Source: Deltaproteobacteria bacterium (lineage in GTDB: Bacteria > Desulfobacterota > Desulfobacteria > Desulfobacterales > Desulfatibacillaceae). From it: DNA of 7,204 nucleotides. The position numbers were made by a program, and so were the translations under genes. This document shows, in pieces, positions 1 to 6,616 of this stretch (its first letter is position 1; each line of letters begins with the position of its first letter). Under the pieces are notes generated by a model that saw nothing but the letters and a program-made list of their open reading frames with translations, was not told the DNA's origin and made no database searches. The DNA is taken from contig JAKAGN010000135.1 in the NCBI GenBank assembly GCA_021815525.1, positions 1 through 7,204 of the forward strand. The letters run 5' to 3'.

Positions 1-43
1 GGTTTTCCTCCCCCCTTCCCTCCGCGAATCCTTGATCTTACGC

Positions 44-3043
44 CTATAGTCCGTACTCGGCGCGGTCGATGAGTTCCTGCTGCATGTCGCGGTTTAAGGT
101 GGTGAAGTAGGCGTTGTAGCCGGAGATGCGGACCAGGAGGTGCCGGTACAGCTCGGGGTGGGCCATGGCGTCCCGGAGGGTCTTCGAGGTCACGGTGTTC
201 ATCTGCATCTGCATTCCGCCTAAGAGGAAGTAGGTTTTCACGTACTGCATCATGGTTTCCACGGTTTTTTCGTGGCCGTCGCCGGGGTGGGGCACCACCT
301 TCACGTTGAAGGCGATGTTGTTGTTCATGTTGCGGGGGTTTAGGGCCGCCACGTCGCGGAGGTTGTCGAGGAGGCTTGGGGAGGCCGCGGGCTGGGGGGT
401 GAGGCCCGGGGTGAAGGGCTTGCCGGCAAGCTTCCCTGAGGGGAGCGCGCCCGAGAGGGTGCCGTAGGCCACGTGGTTGGACATGGACCAGAAGCCGGTG
501 GTGTAGCGGCCGCCGCGGTAGTTTACGTAGGAGCCGTAGGTGTCGTGGGCGAAGGAGGCCACGCGGTCGGCCATTTGGACGGCCTCGGGGCTGCCCGAGC
601 CGAAGAGGGGCACCTTGTTGCGGACAAGAGCCAGGATCGCCGGGTGGCCCTCGAAGTTGGCGTCCACCGCGGCCTTGAGTTCGGCGAAGGTGAGCTTTTT
701 TTCGTCGTAGACGAGCTTTTTTATGGCGAGGAGGGAGTCGGTGACGTCGGCCAGGCCTATGCATGCCGCACCCGAGCTGTTGTAGCGCGCGCCGCCGCGG
801 GTCACGTCGCGGCCTTTGGTGATGCAGTCCTCTATGAGGCACGAGAGCATGGGGGTGGGCCTAAGCTCCTGGTGGGCTTGCGCCAGCATCTCGTTGTAGC
901 GGATGGACTGGTCGATCAGGAAGGCGAACTGCTTTTTGAAGGCCTCGAAGAACTCGTCGAAGGAAGCGAAATCGCCGTTTTCGACGAGGCCGGTATCGGG
1001 CCCCAGCTTCCAGCCCATGAGGGGGTGGAGGCCGTTATGCATGGCCATCTCGAGGGCCGCCACCATGTTGATCATCTGGAAGTTGGTGTGGCCTATGTGC
1101 CGGCCCGAGAGGGTGGGCTCCACGCAGCCGGTGGCGGACCAGTTCCTTAGGTCCTCCTCCGCGTAGCCGAACTCGGCAAGCGCCGCCCATATGGCCTTGT
1201 CGTTGTGCATGGAGGGCGTGGCGGTGGTCAGGAGGTTCACCTCACAAAGGCGCTTCAAGTAGGCGTCACTGTTCATCTCAGGGTTGTAGCGGGCGTTCAC
1301 GTTGGGGTCGCGGATGGCCAGCATCTCGGTGACCTTGAGGAAAATGTAGGTCATGTCGTTCACGCCGTCCCCGCCCTCCGGGGTGACGCCCCCCAGGGTT
1401 ATGGCCTGGTCCGAGCTGCTTCCGCCGAAGTAGAAGTTGGCGAAGTCGGGGGTGAGCGGGAGGTGATCCGTGGCCCGCATCATGAGGCAGCCTATCAGCT
1501 CGATGGCGCGACGGATGGTGTCGCGGCGCTCCGTTTCATCGGCAAGGGCCGCCATGTCGGATTCGAGGTAGGGCTGGAGCCACTGGTCCAGGCGCCCCAG
1601 CGAGAGCCCGGCGTTGGTGCTTTCCATGTGTAGGGCCACGAAAGTGATCCAGATGGCGTTCACGGCCTCGTCGAGGCTGCGGGCCGGGTGCTCCGGGACG
1701 CGGGCGCAGATCTCGGAGAGCCGCAGAAGCTCGGCGCGGCGCACGGGGTCCTTCTCGGAAAGGGCCTGCGCGCCCGCCTCCCTGGAGAGGTTCCGGCTGA
1801 AGGCCACGAGCCCTTCGAGGCAAAGGAGCATGGCCTCGCGGGTCACGTTGCGATCGGGGTCGGGGTCTTGCTCCATGGCCTCGCGGACCTCCGCCATGAT
1901 GCCCGCCGCGCCCTTTTTGAGGAGCTTGGGGAAGTCCGGGATGGTGTGGGAGATGGTGACGCTCTTCCAGTCGAAGTAGACGGCGAAGCGCTCGTCGATC
2001 TGCTGGCACAGGGGGTTCCCGAACTTCTCCCGGACCCACTCCTTGAAGTTGCGGTGGACCCAGTAGGGAAAGACCTCGTCGTGGAGGGCGCGCCGGGTCT
2101 CGGGGGAGACGTCGTAGGGGTTGAGGCTGCGGTGGGGGACGGTCAGAAGCTCGCCCCAGATCATGGTGCCGTGGCCCTCGGGGTAGACCACCACGCCGAT
2201 GTCCTTGGAGGTGGTGGCGCCGGCGATGAGGTCGTTTTGGTTGATGCGGGGGAGCTTATGCTCCATGAGGTGCTTGTAGCACTCGGCCTTCCTGAGGATG
2301 GGGTTCCAGGGGGTCCCGTCCTTCTTCGTCTCGAAGCCGTTTTCCCGGTGCCAGCGGGTGACGAGAAGGGGAAGCTCGGGGCATACCTCGGCCCGCTCGG
2401 AAAAATGCCGCGCCAGGAAGGCCTTCACCCGGGGAAAGTCGTCCAGGCGGTACTCCGACAGGTAGGGATCATCCAGGAACTTCACGCCCGGGTCCGTCTT
2501 TTGGCCCTTCAGGCGCTCCCGCCGGGGCGCAGGCGCGTCCGCCGGGGCTCCGGGCGAGGCGGAGGCCAGGCGCTTTTGGTCCGCGCGGCGCTCCTTCGCC
2601 ATCTTCCTGATCTGCTGCCTGTGAAGGAGGATGGAGACGAAGTAGATGAAAAGATTCAGGATGGAGGCGTTTCCCTTCATCGTAAGATCGTTTTTCAAGA
2701 CCATGTAGACCTGGTCCGTAGAGGTGCCGGCGAGGAAGCGCCGGACCGCGGCGTCGGAGGTGAAGCATAGGCGCCCGTCCGCGTCCGCCGGAACCCCCGA
2801 AAGCACCCTGGCCCTGCCGCCCCGGAAGCGGATGGCGCTGCTCACGCTTCCCGAGTCCGTCTCTATCCCCACGGTGAAGTCAAGGGGCCCGTCCAGGCCG
2901 CCAAGCTCTATCTTCAAGGATTTCCGCATGTTGAAGTTTGCGGCCATGAGGTGGAGAAGGAGGCGCACGAAAACCCCTGTCCCGGAGATCCTTACGCGTC
3001 CTCCGCCTTCGGGCCTCGCACTGGGACCTTCGTGAAAAAACAT
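44..3043 (-). CDS. Glycyl radical enzyme (dehydratase/lyase-type, PFL-like) with N-terminal SCP2-like domain
   Basis: This is a cytoplasmic oxygen-sensitive radical enzyme of the pyruvate formate-lyase/glycerol dehydratase superfamily. The C-terminal glycyl radical loop reads RISGYNAYF, with the radical-bearing glycine at residue 975. The active-site thiyl cysteine is Cys640 in the motif TGCVEP, with Glu642 two residues on. Cys-x-Glu is typical of the dehydratase/C-X lyase members, whereas PFL has two adjacent cysteines. The core spans roughly residues 200-999, about the usual 800 residues. Residues about 42-145 resemble an SCP2 sterol-carrier domain (DGRLCFTSDAAVRRFL, then NDLTMKGNASILNLF). 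A charged, Ala/Pro-rich linker at about 146-190 joins it to the core. The start is well supported: AAGGAG lies 7 bases before the ATG, inside the 18-bp gap after the activase gene. The substrate is unknown. No small subunits like those of benzylsuccinate synthase and no microcompartment shell genes are visible. Family assignment is firm, reaction type is inferred, and the SCP2 call comes from sequence pattern only. Confidence 0.93.
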   Translation of the reverse strand: MFFHEGPSARPEGGGRVRISGTGVFVRLLLHLMAANFNMRKSLKIELGGLDGPLDFTVGIETDSGSVSSAIRFRGGRARVLSGVPADADGRLCFTSDAAVRRFLAGTSTDQVYMVLKNDLTMKGNASILNLFIYFVSILLHRQQIRKMAKERRADQKRLASASPGAPADAPAPRRERLKGQKTDPGVKFLDDPYLSEYRLDDFPRVKAFLARHFSERAEVCPELPLLVTRWHRENGFETKKDGTPWNPILRKAECYKHLMEHKLPRINQNDLIAGATTSKDIGVVVYPEGHGTMIWGELLTVPHRSLNPYDVSPETRRALHDEVFPYWVHRNFKEWVREKFGNPLCQQIDERFAVYFDWKSVTISHTIPDFPKLLKKGAAGIMAEVREAMEQDPDPDRNVTREAMLLCLEGLVAFSRNLSREAGAQALSEKDPVRRAELLRLSEICARVPEHPARSLDEAVNAIWITFVALHMESTNAGLSLGRLDQWLQPYLESDMAALADETERRDTIRRAIELIGCLMMRATDHLPLTPDFANFYFGGSSSDQAITLGGVTPEGGDGVNDMTYIFLKVTEMLAIRDPNVNARYNPEMNSDAYLKRLCEVNLLTTATPSMHNDKAIWAALAEFGYAEEDLRNWSATGCVEPTLSGRHIGHTNFQMINMVAALEMAMHNGLHPLMGWKLGPDTGLVENGDFASFDEFFEAFKKQFAFLIDQSIRYNEMLAQAHQELRPTPMLSCLIEDCITKGRDVTRGGARYNSSGAACIGLADVTDSLLAIKKLVYDEKKLTFAELKAAVDANFEGHPAILALVRNKVPLFGSGSPEAVQMADRVASFAHDTYGSYVNYRGGRYTTGFWSMSNHVAYGTLSGALPSGKLAGKPFTPGLTPQPAASPSLLDNLRDVAALNPRNMNNNIAFNVKVVPHPGDGHEKTVETMMQYVKTYFLLGGMQMQMNTVTSKTLRDAMAHPELYRHLLVRISGYNAYFTTLNRDMQQELIDRAEYGL

Positions 3044-3050
3044 GATTCGT

Positions 3051-3056
3051 CTCCTT
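3051..3056 (-). promoter_or_regulatory. Ribosome binding site of the glycyl radical enzyme gene
   Basis: On the minus strand this reads AAGGAG, seven bases before the ATG at 3041-3043. It lies within the 18-bp gap after the activase stop codon. It fixes the start of the long form of the enzyme, so the N-terminal SCP2-like domain is part of the translated protein and not an artefact of calling the start too far upstream. Confidence 0.8.
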
Positions 3057-3061
3057 CCGTG

Positions 3062-3988
3062 TCACGGGGTTTCGAGGCCGAAGCCCCGGCAGATTTCCTT
3101 CAAGGCCGCAACCTCGTCCGCGGGCATGAAGCGGCCGAGCGCCGGGTCGCGCGCCGCTGGGTTCTCGCGGCCGATCTTTTCCATCTTTTCGGGCCACAGG
3201 GGATTGTAGGCCAGAAGCTTGAAGTGTTTGAGCCCGCATTGCGCGACAAACGCGGCGGCGGCGGCCACGTTTTCCGGCGTGGCGGTGATTCCGGGCACGA
3301 GCGGCATCCGGGGCGTCAGCTCGGGCCGGCCGTTTTTCCGCGATTCGGCAAGCCGCCGGAAGTTCTCCAGGATCACGCGGTTTCCGGCCCCGCAGAAGCG
3401 CCGGTGGGCCGCCTCGTCCATCACTTTCAGATCGAAGTAGACCGCGCCCAGGTGCGGAAGGATTTCCTCCTCGAAGCGGCGGGGCTCGTAGAGGCCGCAG
3501 GTTTCCAGGAGCACCGGGACGCCCTTTTCCGAAAGCCTGGGCAAAAGACCGGAAAGAAACTCGGCGTTAAGCGTGGGCTCGCCGCCGGAAAGGGTCACGC
3601 CGCCGCCGGAGGCGTCGTAGAAGGGCTTGTCCTTTAAAAGGGCCTCCAGGACCTCGTCGAGGGCCCTTTCCCTTCCCAGCTCCTCCAGGGCCCCGGAGGG
3701 GCACCCGCGGGCGCACAGGAAGCAGAGGTCGCATTTTCCGCGGTCCACGAAGCCCGGGTTTTGCCGCGAGAGCGCCCCGCGGGGGCAGAGCGGCAGGCAG
3801 GTGTCGCAGCCCACGCACTTTTTGGGGTCGAAGGAAAGCTCGGCCTCCCGCTTCTGGCTTTCGGGGTTGTGGCACCAGGCGCAGGAAAGCGGGCAGCCCT
3901 TGAAGAAGATCACCGAGCGGATGCCCGGGCCGTCGTCCAGGCTGTTACCCTTGACGTTAAGGATGAGGGTCGGGGCCCCGGCCGGCAT
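3062..3988 (-). CDS. Glycyl-radical-enzyme activating enzyme (radical SAM, with two extra Fe-S clusters)
   Basis: This enzyme activates the glycyl radical enzyme encoded just downstream. It cleaves S-adenosylmethionine reductively and abstracts hydrogen from the target glycine. The radical-SAM cluster motif CPLSCAWC is at residues 32-39, preceded by the family signature DDGPGIR. Two ferredoxin-like four-cysteine motifs follow: CVGCDTCLPLC (58-68) and CDLCFLCARGC (86-96). This insert is typical of activases for dehydratase-type and related glycyl radical enzymes and is absent from the short PFL activase. The SAM-binding GGEP is at 135-138. I chose the ATG at 3986-3988, 2 bp after the pyrE stop, giving 308 residues. 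An in-frame GTG at 4007-4009 would add seven residues and overlap pyrE; neither start has a strong Shine-Dalgarno. The 18-bp gap to the radical enzyme indicates co-transcription and pairing. Function is confident; the specific partner is inferred from adjacency. Confidence 0.93.
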   Translation of the reverse strand: MPAGAPTLILNVKGNSLDDGPGIRSVIFFKGCPLSCAWCHNPESQKREAELSFDPKKCVGCDTCLPLCPRGALSRQNPGFVDRGKCDLCFLCARGCPSGALEELGRERALDEVLEALLKDKPFYDASGGGVTLSGGEPTLNAEFLSGLLPRLSEKGVPVLLETCGLYEPRRFEEEILPHLGAVYFDLKVMDEAAHRRFCGAGNRVILENFRRLAESRKNGRPELTPRMPLVPGITATPENVAAAAAFVAQCGLKHFKLLAYNPLWPEKMEKIGRENPAARDPALGRFMPADEVAALKEICRGFGLETP

Positions 3989-3990
3989 GG

Positions 3991-4548
3991 CTACTTCTTT
4001 TTCCAGCACGCGAGAAGCTCGCTGCGGGTGATGAGGGCGGAGGCGTCGGGGACCAGCGCCCGGATGGCGTCAAGGCCGCCCTCCTGCCGGTCCACCAGGA
4101 CTATGGCCTTCACGACGTTCAGGCCTTCTTCGCGGGCGCGCTCGATGGCCTTGATGGTGGAGCCGCCGGTGGTGGCCACGTCGTCGATGACGGCCACGGG
4201 GTCGCCGGGCTTAAGGTCGCCCTCGATCCATTTCACTATGCCGTGGTCCTTCTGGGTCTTCCTTATGGAGAAGGCCTTCACGGGCCGTCCCACCAGCTCC
4301 GAGGCGAAGGCGGCGGCCATGGCCACGGGGTCGGCGCCGAAGGTGAGGCCGCCGATGCCCTCTATCCGGGCGTCTGCCAGGGCCTCCATCATGAGGTGGC
4401 CTATGAGGTACATCCCGCGGGGGTGCAGCGTTACGGGCTTGCAGTTGACGTAGAAGCGGCTCACGCGGCCGGAGACCAGCTTGAAGCGGGGCTCGTCGGA
4501 CCAGTTCACCGATTTTTCGCAAAGGAGGCTGATGAGCTCGGGTTTCAT
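3991..4548 (-). CDS. pyrE: Orotate phosphoribosyltransferase
   Basis: PyrE condenses orotate with PRPP to give orotidine 5'-monophosphate, the fifth step of pyrimidine synthesis, in the cytoplasm. The protein is 185 residues, slightly short for the family but complete. The PRPP-binding signature VAVIDDVATTGGS is at residues 118-130. The mobile catalytic loop region RKTQKDHG, containing the conserved Lys-x-His-Gly-type segment, is at 96-103. The substrate-side segment RFYVNCKPVT is at 31-40. The start is the ATG at 4546-4548, because the upstream open frame is only the translated repeat region. The Shine-Dalgarno is weak (GGAAAC about ten bases upstream). The stop lies 2 bp before the activase ATG, so pyrE heads the operon. 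No other pyrimidine genes are in the window, and the link to the radical enzyme is probably transcriptional only. An exact tandem repeat begins 58 bp upstream of the start. Confidence 0.95.
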   Translation of the reverse strand: MKPELISLLCEKSVNWSDEPRFKLVSGRVSRFYVNCKPVTLHPRGMYLIGHLMMEALADARIEGIGGLTFGADPVAMAAAFASELVGRPVKAFSIRKTQKDHGIVKWIEGDLKPGDPVAVIDDVATTGGSTIKAIERAREEGLNVVKAIVLVDRQEGGLDAIRALVPDASALITRSELLACWKKK

Positions 4549-4606
4549 TTCATCGTTTCCACTCTGGTTTGAACGTCTTGTTTCCCTTTGTTTTTTCCGC
4601 TTCTCG

Positions 4607-4858
4607 GGGGCGGCTCCGGTCCCCAGGCTTCGCAAAAACGATGAGGCGCAAGGCGCGCGAGTCGCGCGCGAAGGGAGTGTACTTTTGTACATGACCGAGC
4701 GCAAGACGATGCGCAACACAGCGCCTCGCGTTGGGGCGGCTCCGGTCCCCAGGCTTCGCAAAAACGATGAGGCGCAAGGCGCGCGAGTCGCGCGCGAAGG
4801 GAGTGTACTTTTGTACATGACCGAGCGCAAGACGATGCGCAACACAGCGCCTCGCGTT
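4607..4858. repeat. Exact 126-bp tandem direct duplication (two units, 4607-4732 and 4733-4858)
   Basis: The two units are identical over all 126 bases by eye. The boundary is sharp: the bases just outside (G4606 against T4732, and G4733 against T4859) differ, so there is no extra microhomology at the junction. Each unit holds 16 bp of left flank plus the first 110 bp of a palindromic element. Inside each unit are a 17-bp odd palindrome with arms GCGCGCGA/TCGCGCGC (4653-4669, again at 4779-4795) and TGTAC-TTTT-GTACA (4678-4691, again at 4804-4817). Because 126 is divisible by three, open frames run straight through as duplicated 42-residue blocks, but there is no sign that these are translated. 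It lies between the divergent pyrE and protease genes. A recent duplication is likely; an assembly artefact is possible. Confidence 0.93.
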
Positions 4859-4872
4859 TTTGCGAAGCCTGG
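4749..4872. repeat. Palindromic element with 18-bp perfect terminal inverted repeats (MITE/REP-like), complete copy
   Basis: The left end CCAGGCTTCGCAAAAACG (4749-4766, also at 4623-4640 in the first unit) is the exact reverse complement of the right end at 4855-4872. After a small mismatch, the next bases also pair (GAGGCGC on the left against GCGCCTC on the right). The full copy is 124 bp. The upstream copy keeps the left terminus but stops after CGTT of the right one, so it is a truncated partner made by the tandem duplication. No target-site duplication is obvious at the outer ends and there is no open frame for a transposase. The structure suits a non-autonomous mobile or REP-type intergenic repeat. 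No T-run follows either end, so it does not look like a standard intrinsic terminator. Confidence 0.75.
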
Positions 4873-4882
4873 CGCGGGGACC

Positions 4883-4919
4883 CCGCCGGATTGGAAGAAG
4901 CCCGTAAGGGATCCGGCGG
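4883..4919. repeat. 9-bp inverted repeat in the divergent intergenic region
   Basis: CCGCCGGAT at 4883-4891 is perfectly complementary to ATCCGGCGG at 4911-4919, with a 19-base loop. A short odd palindrome, GCGGGG-A-CCCCGC, partly overlaps it at 4874-4886, and CCGGGG (4930-4935) can pair with CCCCGG (4954-4959). No role can be assigned. The stretch 4873-5040 between the repeat element and the promoter candidate holds no gene I can support, only these GC-rich structures. Confidence 0.45.
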
Positions 4920-5045
4920 AGGCCCCTGCCCGGGGAAAACCGTTGTCGGCACTCCCCGGCGGAAAAATTCATAGCATTTCGCGGGGCGCGGGTCAAACGG
5001 CGGAAGAAGGGCTTGCGGGCCGCGGGGGCGTTTCCGGAATTTGTG

Positions 5046-5074
5046 TGGTCTTGCAGGAAAAAGTGGATTATAGT
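5046..5074 (+). promoter_or_regulatory. Weak sigma70-like promoter candidate for the protease gene
   Basis: TATAGT at 5069-5074 matches the -10 consensus at five of six positions and lies in the least GC-rich stretch before the protease gene. With a 17-bp spacer the -35 would be TGGTCT (5046-5051), a poor match. The better-looking TTGCAG at 5051-5056 is only 12 bp away, which is too close. Transcription from here would give a leader of about 75 bases. This is a suggestion only. Confidence 0.3.
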
Positions 5075-5102
5075 AGGAGGGTGATTGGTTCCGGGCTCGG
5101 AC

Positions 5103-5132
5103 TTTCGGCGGGCCGGTGGCGGCAGGCCGAAA
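5103..5132 (+). other. Leader hairpin upstream of the protease gene
   Basis: TTTCGGC at 5103-5109 pairs perfectly with GCCGAAA at 5126-5132 around a 16-base GC-rich loop. It ends 12 bases before the ribosome binding site. It could fold in the mRNA leader but resembles no riboswitch I recognise, and it may be incidental in GC-rich DNA. Confidence 0.3.
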
Positions 5133-5144
5133 ACGGCTGACAAC

Positions 5145-5150
5145 GAGGAG
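5145..5150 (+). promoter_or_regulatory. Ribosome binding site of the S41 protease gene
   Basis: GAGGAG lies six bases before the ATG at 5157-5159. This decides the start against an upstream in-frame TTG at 5085, whose 24 extra residues would sit before a clear signal peptide and have no Shine-Dalgarno. Confidence 0.8.
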
Positions 5151-5156
5151 CGTCAG

Positions 5157-6581
5157 ATGAAATTCATCAGCAGAAGGAAGGGACTGGTCCTTGGCCTCAT
5201 GGGGATCGCGGTGACCCTCGTGATGTTCATGGGCTTCGACGCGGTGCGGGCCGCGAGCGAGCAGACTTACAAGGGTTTGAAACGGTTCGCCACGGTGCTC
5301 GAGATAGTCGAGCGTAACTACGTGGATCCCGTGGACGGCGACAAGCTGATCGACGGGGCCCTGGGCGGGATGCTCCAGTCCCTGGATCCCCACAGCGCGT
5401 TCCTTACGCCCGAGGCCTACAAGGAGCTTCAGATCGACACCTCCGGCGAGTTCGGGGGCCTGGGGATCGTGGTGGCCATGAAGGACGGCTACATCACGGT
5501 GGTTGCGCCCATAGAGGGCACCCCGGCGGACAAGGCCGGCATCAAGGCCGGGGACCGGATATTGAAGGTGGACGGGGCCTCCACCCAGGACATGAAGCTG
5601 TGGGAGGCCGTGGACAAGATGCGCGGCCCCAAGGGCACCAAGGTGACCCTCACCATCTACAGGGACGGCTTCGAGGATCCCAAGGACTATACGCTGGTGC
5701 GGGACATCATCCCCATCGTGTCGGTACGCTCGCTCCTCATGAAGCCCGGCTACGGGTACCTTCGGATCACCAACTTCCAGGACAACACCACCGAAGACGT
5801 CAAGAAGGCCCTGGATGCGCTCGAGCACGGCCCCGTGCCCCTGAAGGGTCTGGTCATGGACCTCAGGAACAACCCGGGCGGGCTTTTGAAGCAGTGCATA
5901 GAGGTGGCCGACCTTTTCATCGACTCGGGCGACATCGTTTCCATAAGGGGCCGCAAGAAGGAGAACAACCGCGTTTACAAGGCCCACAAGGACTCGGTGG
6001 AGCGCAAGTACCCCATCGTGGTGCTGGTTAACAGCGGCACGGCGTCCGCCTCCGAGATCCTGGCCGGGGCTCTCCAGGACCACAAGAAGGCCGTGGTGAT
6101 GGGCGTCACCACCTTCGGAAAGGGCTCGGTGCAGAGCGTGGAGCCCCTGCCGGACGGCTACGCCCTGAAGCTCACCATCGCGCGCTACTACACGCCCTCG
6201 GGCCGTTCCATCCAGGCCGCGGGCATAGTTCCCGACATCGAGGCGGCCGACGATCTCGACACGGGCGGCGACGAGGACCAGGGCGAGACGCCCCCCAAGA
6301 AGCGCGATCACCTGCGCGAGCGCGACCTGACCCATCACCTGGCGCCCCGGGTGAAGGACAGGAAGGACGCCGACAGGAAGGACGGCGACAAGCCCGCCGA
6401 CGTGAAGCCTGGCGAAACCGACCAGAAGCCGGGCGCCGTGAAGCCGGGCACCGCGCCCGCCGAGGGCGGCTCCGAGGAGAAGTTCGGCCAGCTAACCTTG
6501 AAGAAGCTCATGGAGGACCGCGTCGTGGTGCGGGCCCTGGACCTTCTCGAGGCGCACTCGGTCTTCTCGGACGCCAAGTAA
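5157..6581 (+). CDS. Carboxy-terminal processing protease, S41 family (CtpA/Prc-like)
   Basis: This is a 474-residue serine protease that cuts proteins near their C-termini in the periplasm, usually with roles in envelope protein maturation and turnover. Residues 1-32 look like a Sec signal peptide: a basic start, a hydrophobic stretch at about 9-26, and likely cleavage near VRA-A. The conserved segment SLDPHSAFL is at 75-83, and a PDZ domain at about 95-180 gates substrate entry. The catalytic core follows. Ser297 in SGTASASE and Lys322 in FGKGSVQ form the Ser-Lys dyad with the family's 25-residue spacing, and Gln326 is also in place. Residues about 366-445 are a low-complexity tail rich in Asp, Lys, Pro and Gly, then a short helical end (LTLKKLMEDRVVVRALDLL). 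The strong GAGGAG fixes the start. It stands alone between a divergent operon and a terminator-like hairpin. Family is certain; the exact substrate is unknown. Confidence 0.95.
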   Translation: MKFISRRKGLVLGLMGIAVTLVMFMGFDAVRAASEQTYKGLKRFATVLEIVERNYVDPVDGDKLIDGALGGMLQSLDPHSAFLTPEAYKELQIDTSGEFGGLGIVVAMKDGYITVVAPIEGTPADKAGIKAGDRILKVDGASTQDMKLWEAVDKMRGPKGTKVTLTIYRDGFEDPKDYTLVRDIIPIVSVRSLLMKPGYGYLRITNFQDNTTEDVKKALDALEHGPVPLKGLVMDLRNNPGGLLKQCIEVADLFIDSGDIVSIRGRKKENNRVYKAHKDSVERKYPIVVLVNSGTASASEILAGALQDHKKAVVMGVTTFGKGSVQSVEPLPDGYALKLTIARYYTPSGRSIQAAGIVPDIEAADDLDTGGDEDQGETPPKKRDHLRERDLTHHLAPRVKDRKDADRKDGDKPADVKPGETDQKPGAVKPGTAPAEGGSEEKFGQLTLKKLMEDRVVVRALDLLEAHSVFSDAK

Positions 6582-6616
6582 GGGCGGAGGGCGGAAGGAT
6601 TGCAGGGTGCGGGGAG

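Noticed and set aside
1688..2770. 360-codon open frame on the plus strand, antisense to the glycyl radical enzyme
   Set aside because: It lies wholly inside a gene with clear motifs. Its Gly/Val/Leu/His-rich product is typical of the reverse complement of GC-rich coding DNA. The same applies to the other plus-strand frames at 473-1150 and 1205-1633.
44..3043. Pyruvate formate-lyase (PflB) or benzyl/alkylsuccinate synthase
   Set aside because: PFL has two adjacent active-site cysteines and here there is one, followed by Val-Glu. The small subunits expected of a benzylsuccinate synthase-type enzyme are absent between activase and enzyme, though genes left of the window cannot be seen.
4549..4845. 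Longer 284-residue form of PyrE starting upstream in the repeat
   Set aside because: The extra 99 residues are translated repeat sequence. Known PyrE proteins begin close to the ATG at 4546-4548.
4607..4872. CRISPR array
   Set aside because: There are only two contiguous 126-bp units with no spacers between them and no cas genes nearby.
5051..5074. TTGCAG/TATAGT as a -35/-10 pair
   Set aside because: The spacing is only 12 bp, too short for sigma70 promoters; only the -10 part was kept as a weak candidate.
4481..5140. 219-codon plus-strand open frame with a duplicated 42-residue block
   Set aside because: It starts inside pyrE on the opposite strand and runs through the inverted-repeat element into the leader. 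It has no recognisable domain, and the peptide repeat is explained by the DNA duplication.
4545..6338. 597-codon minus-strand open frame antisense to the S41 protease and running through the repeat
   Set aside because: It is antisense to a protease with all catalytic motifs, and its composition is shadow-like. Its C-terminal part only translates the tandem repeat, which stays open because 126 is a multiple of three.
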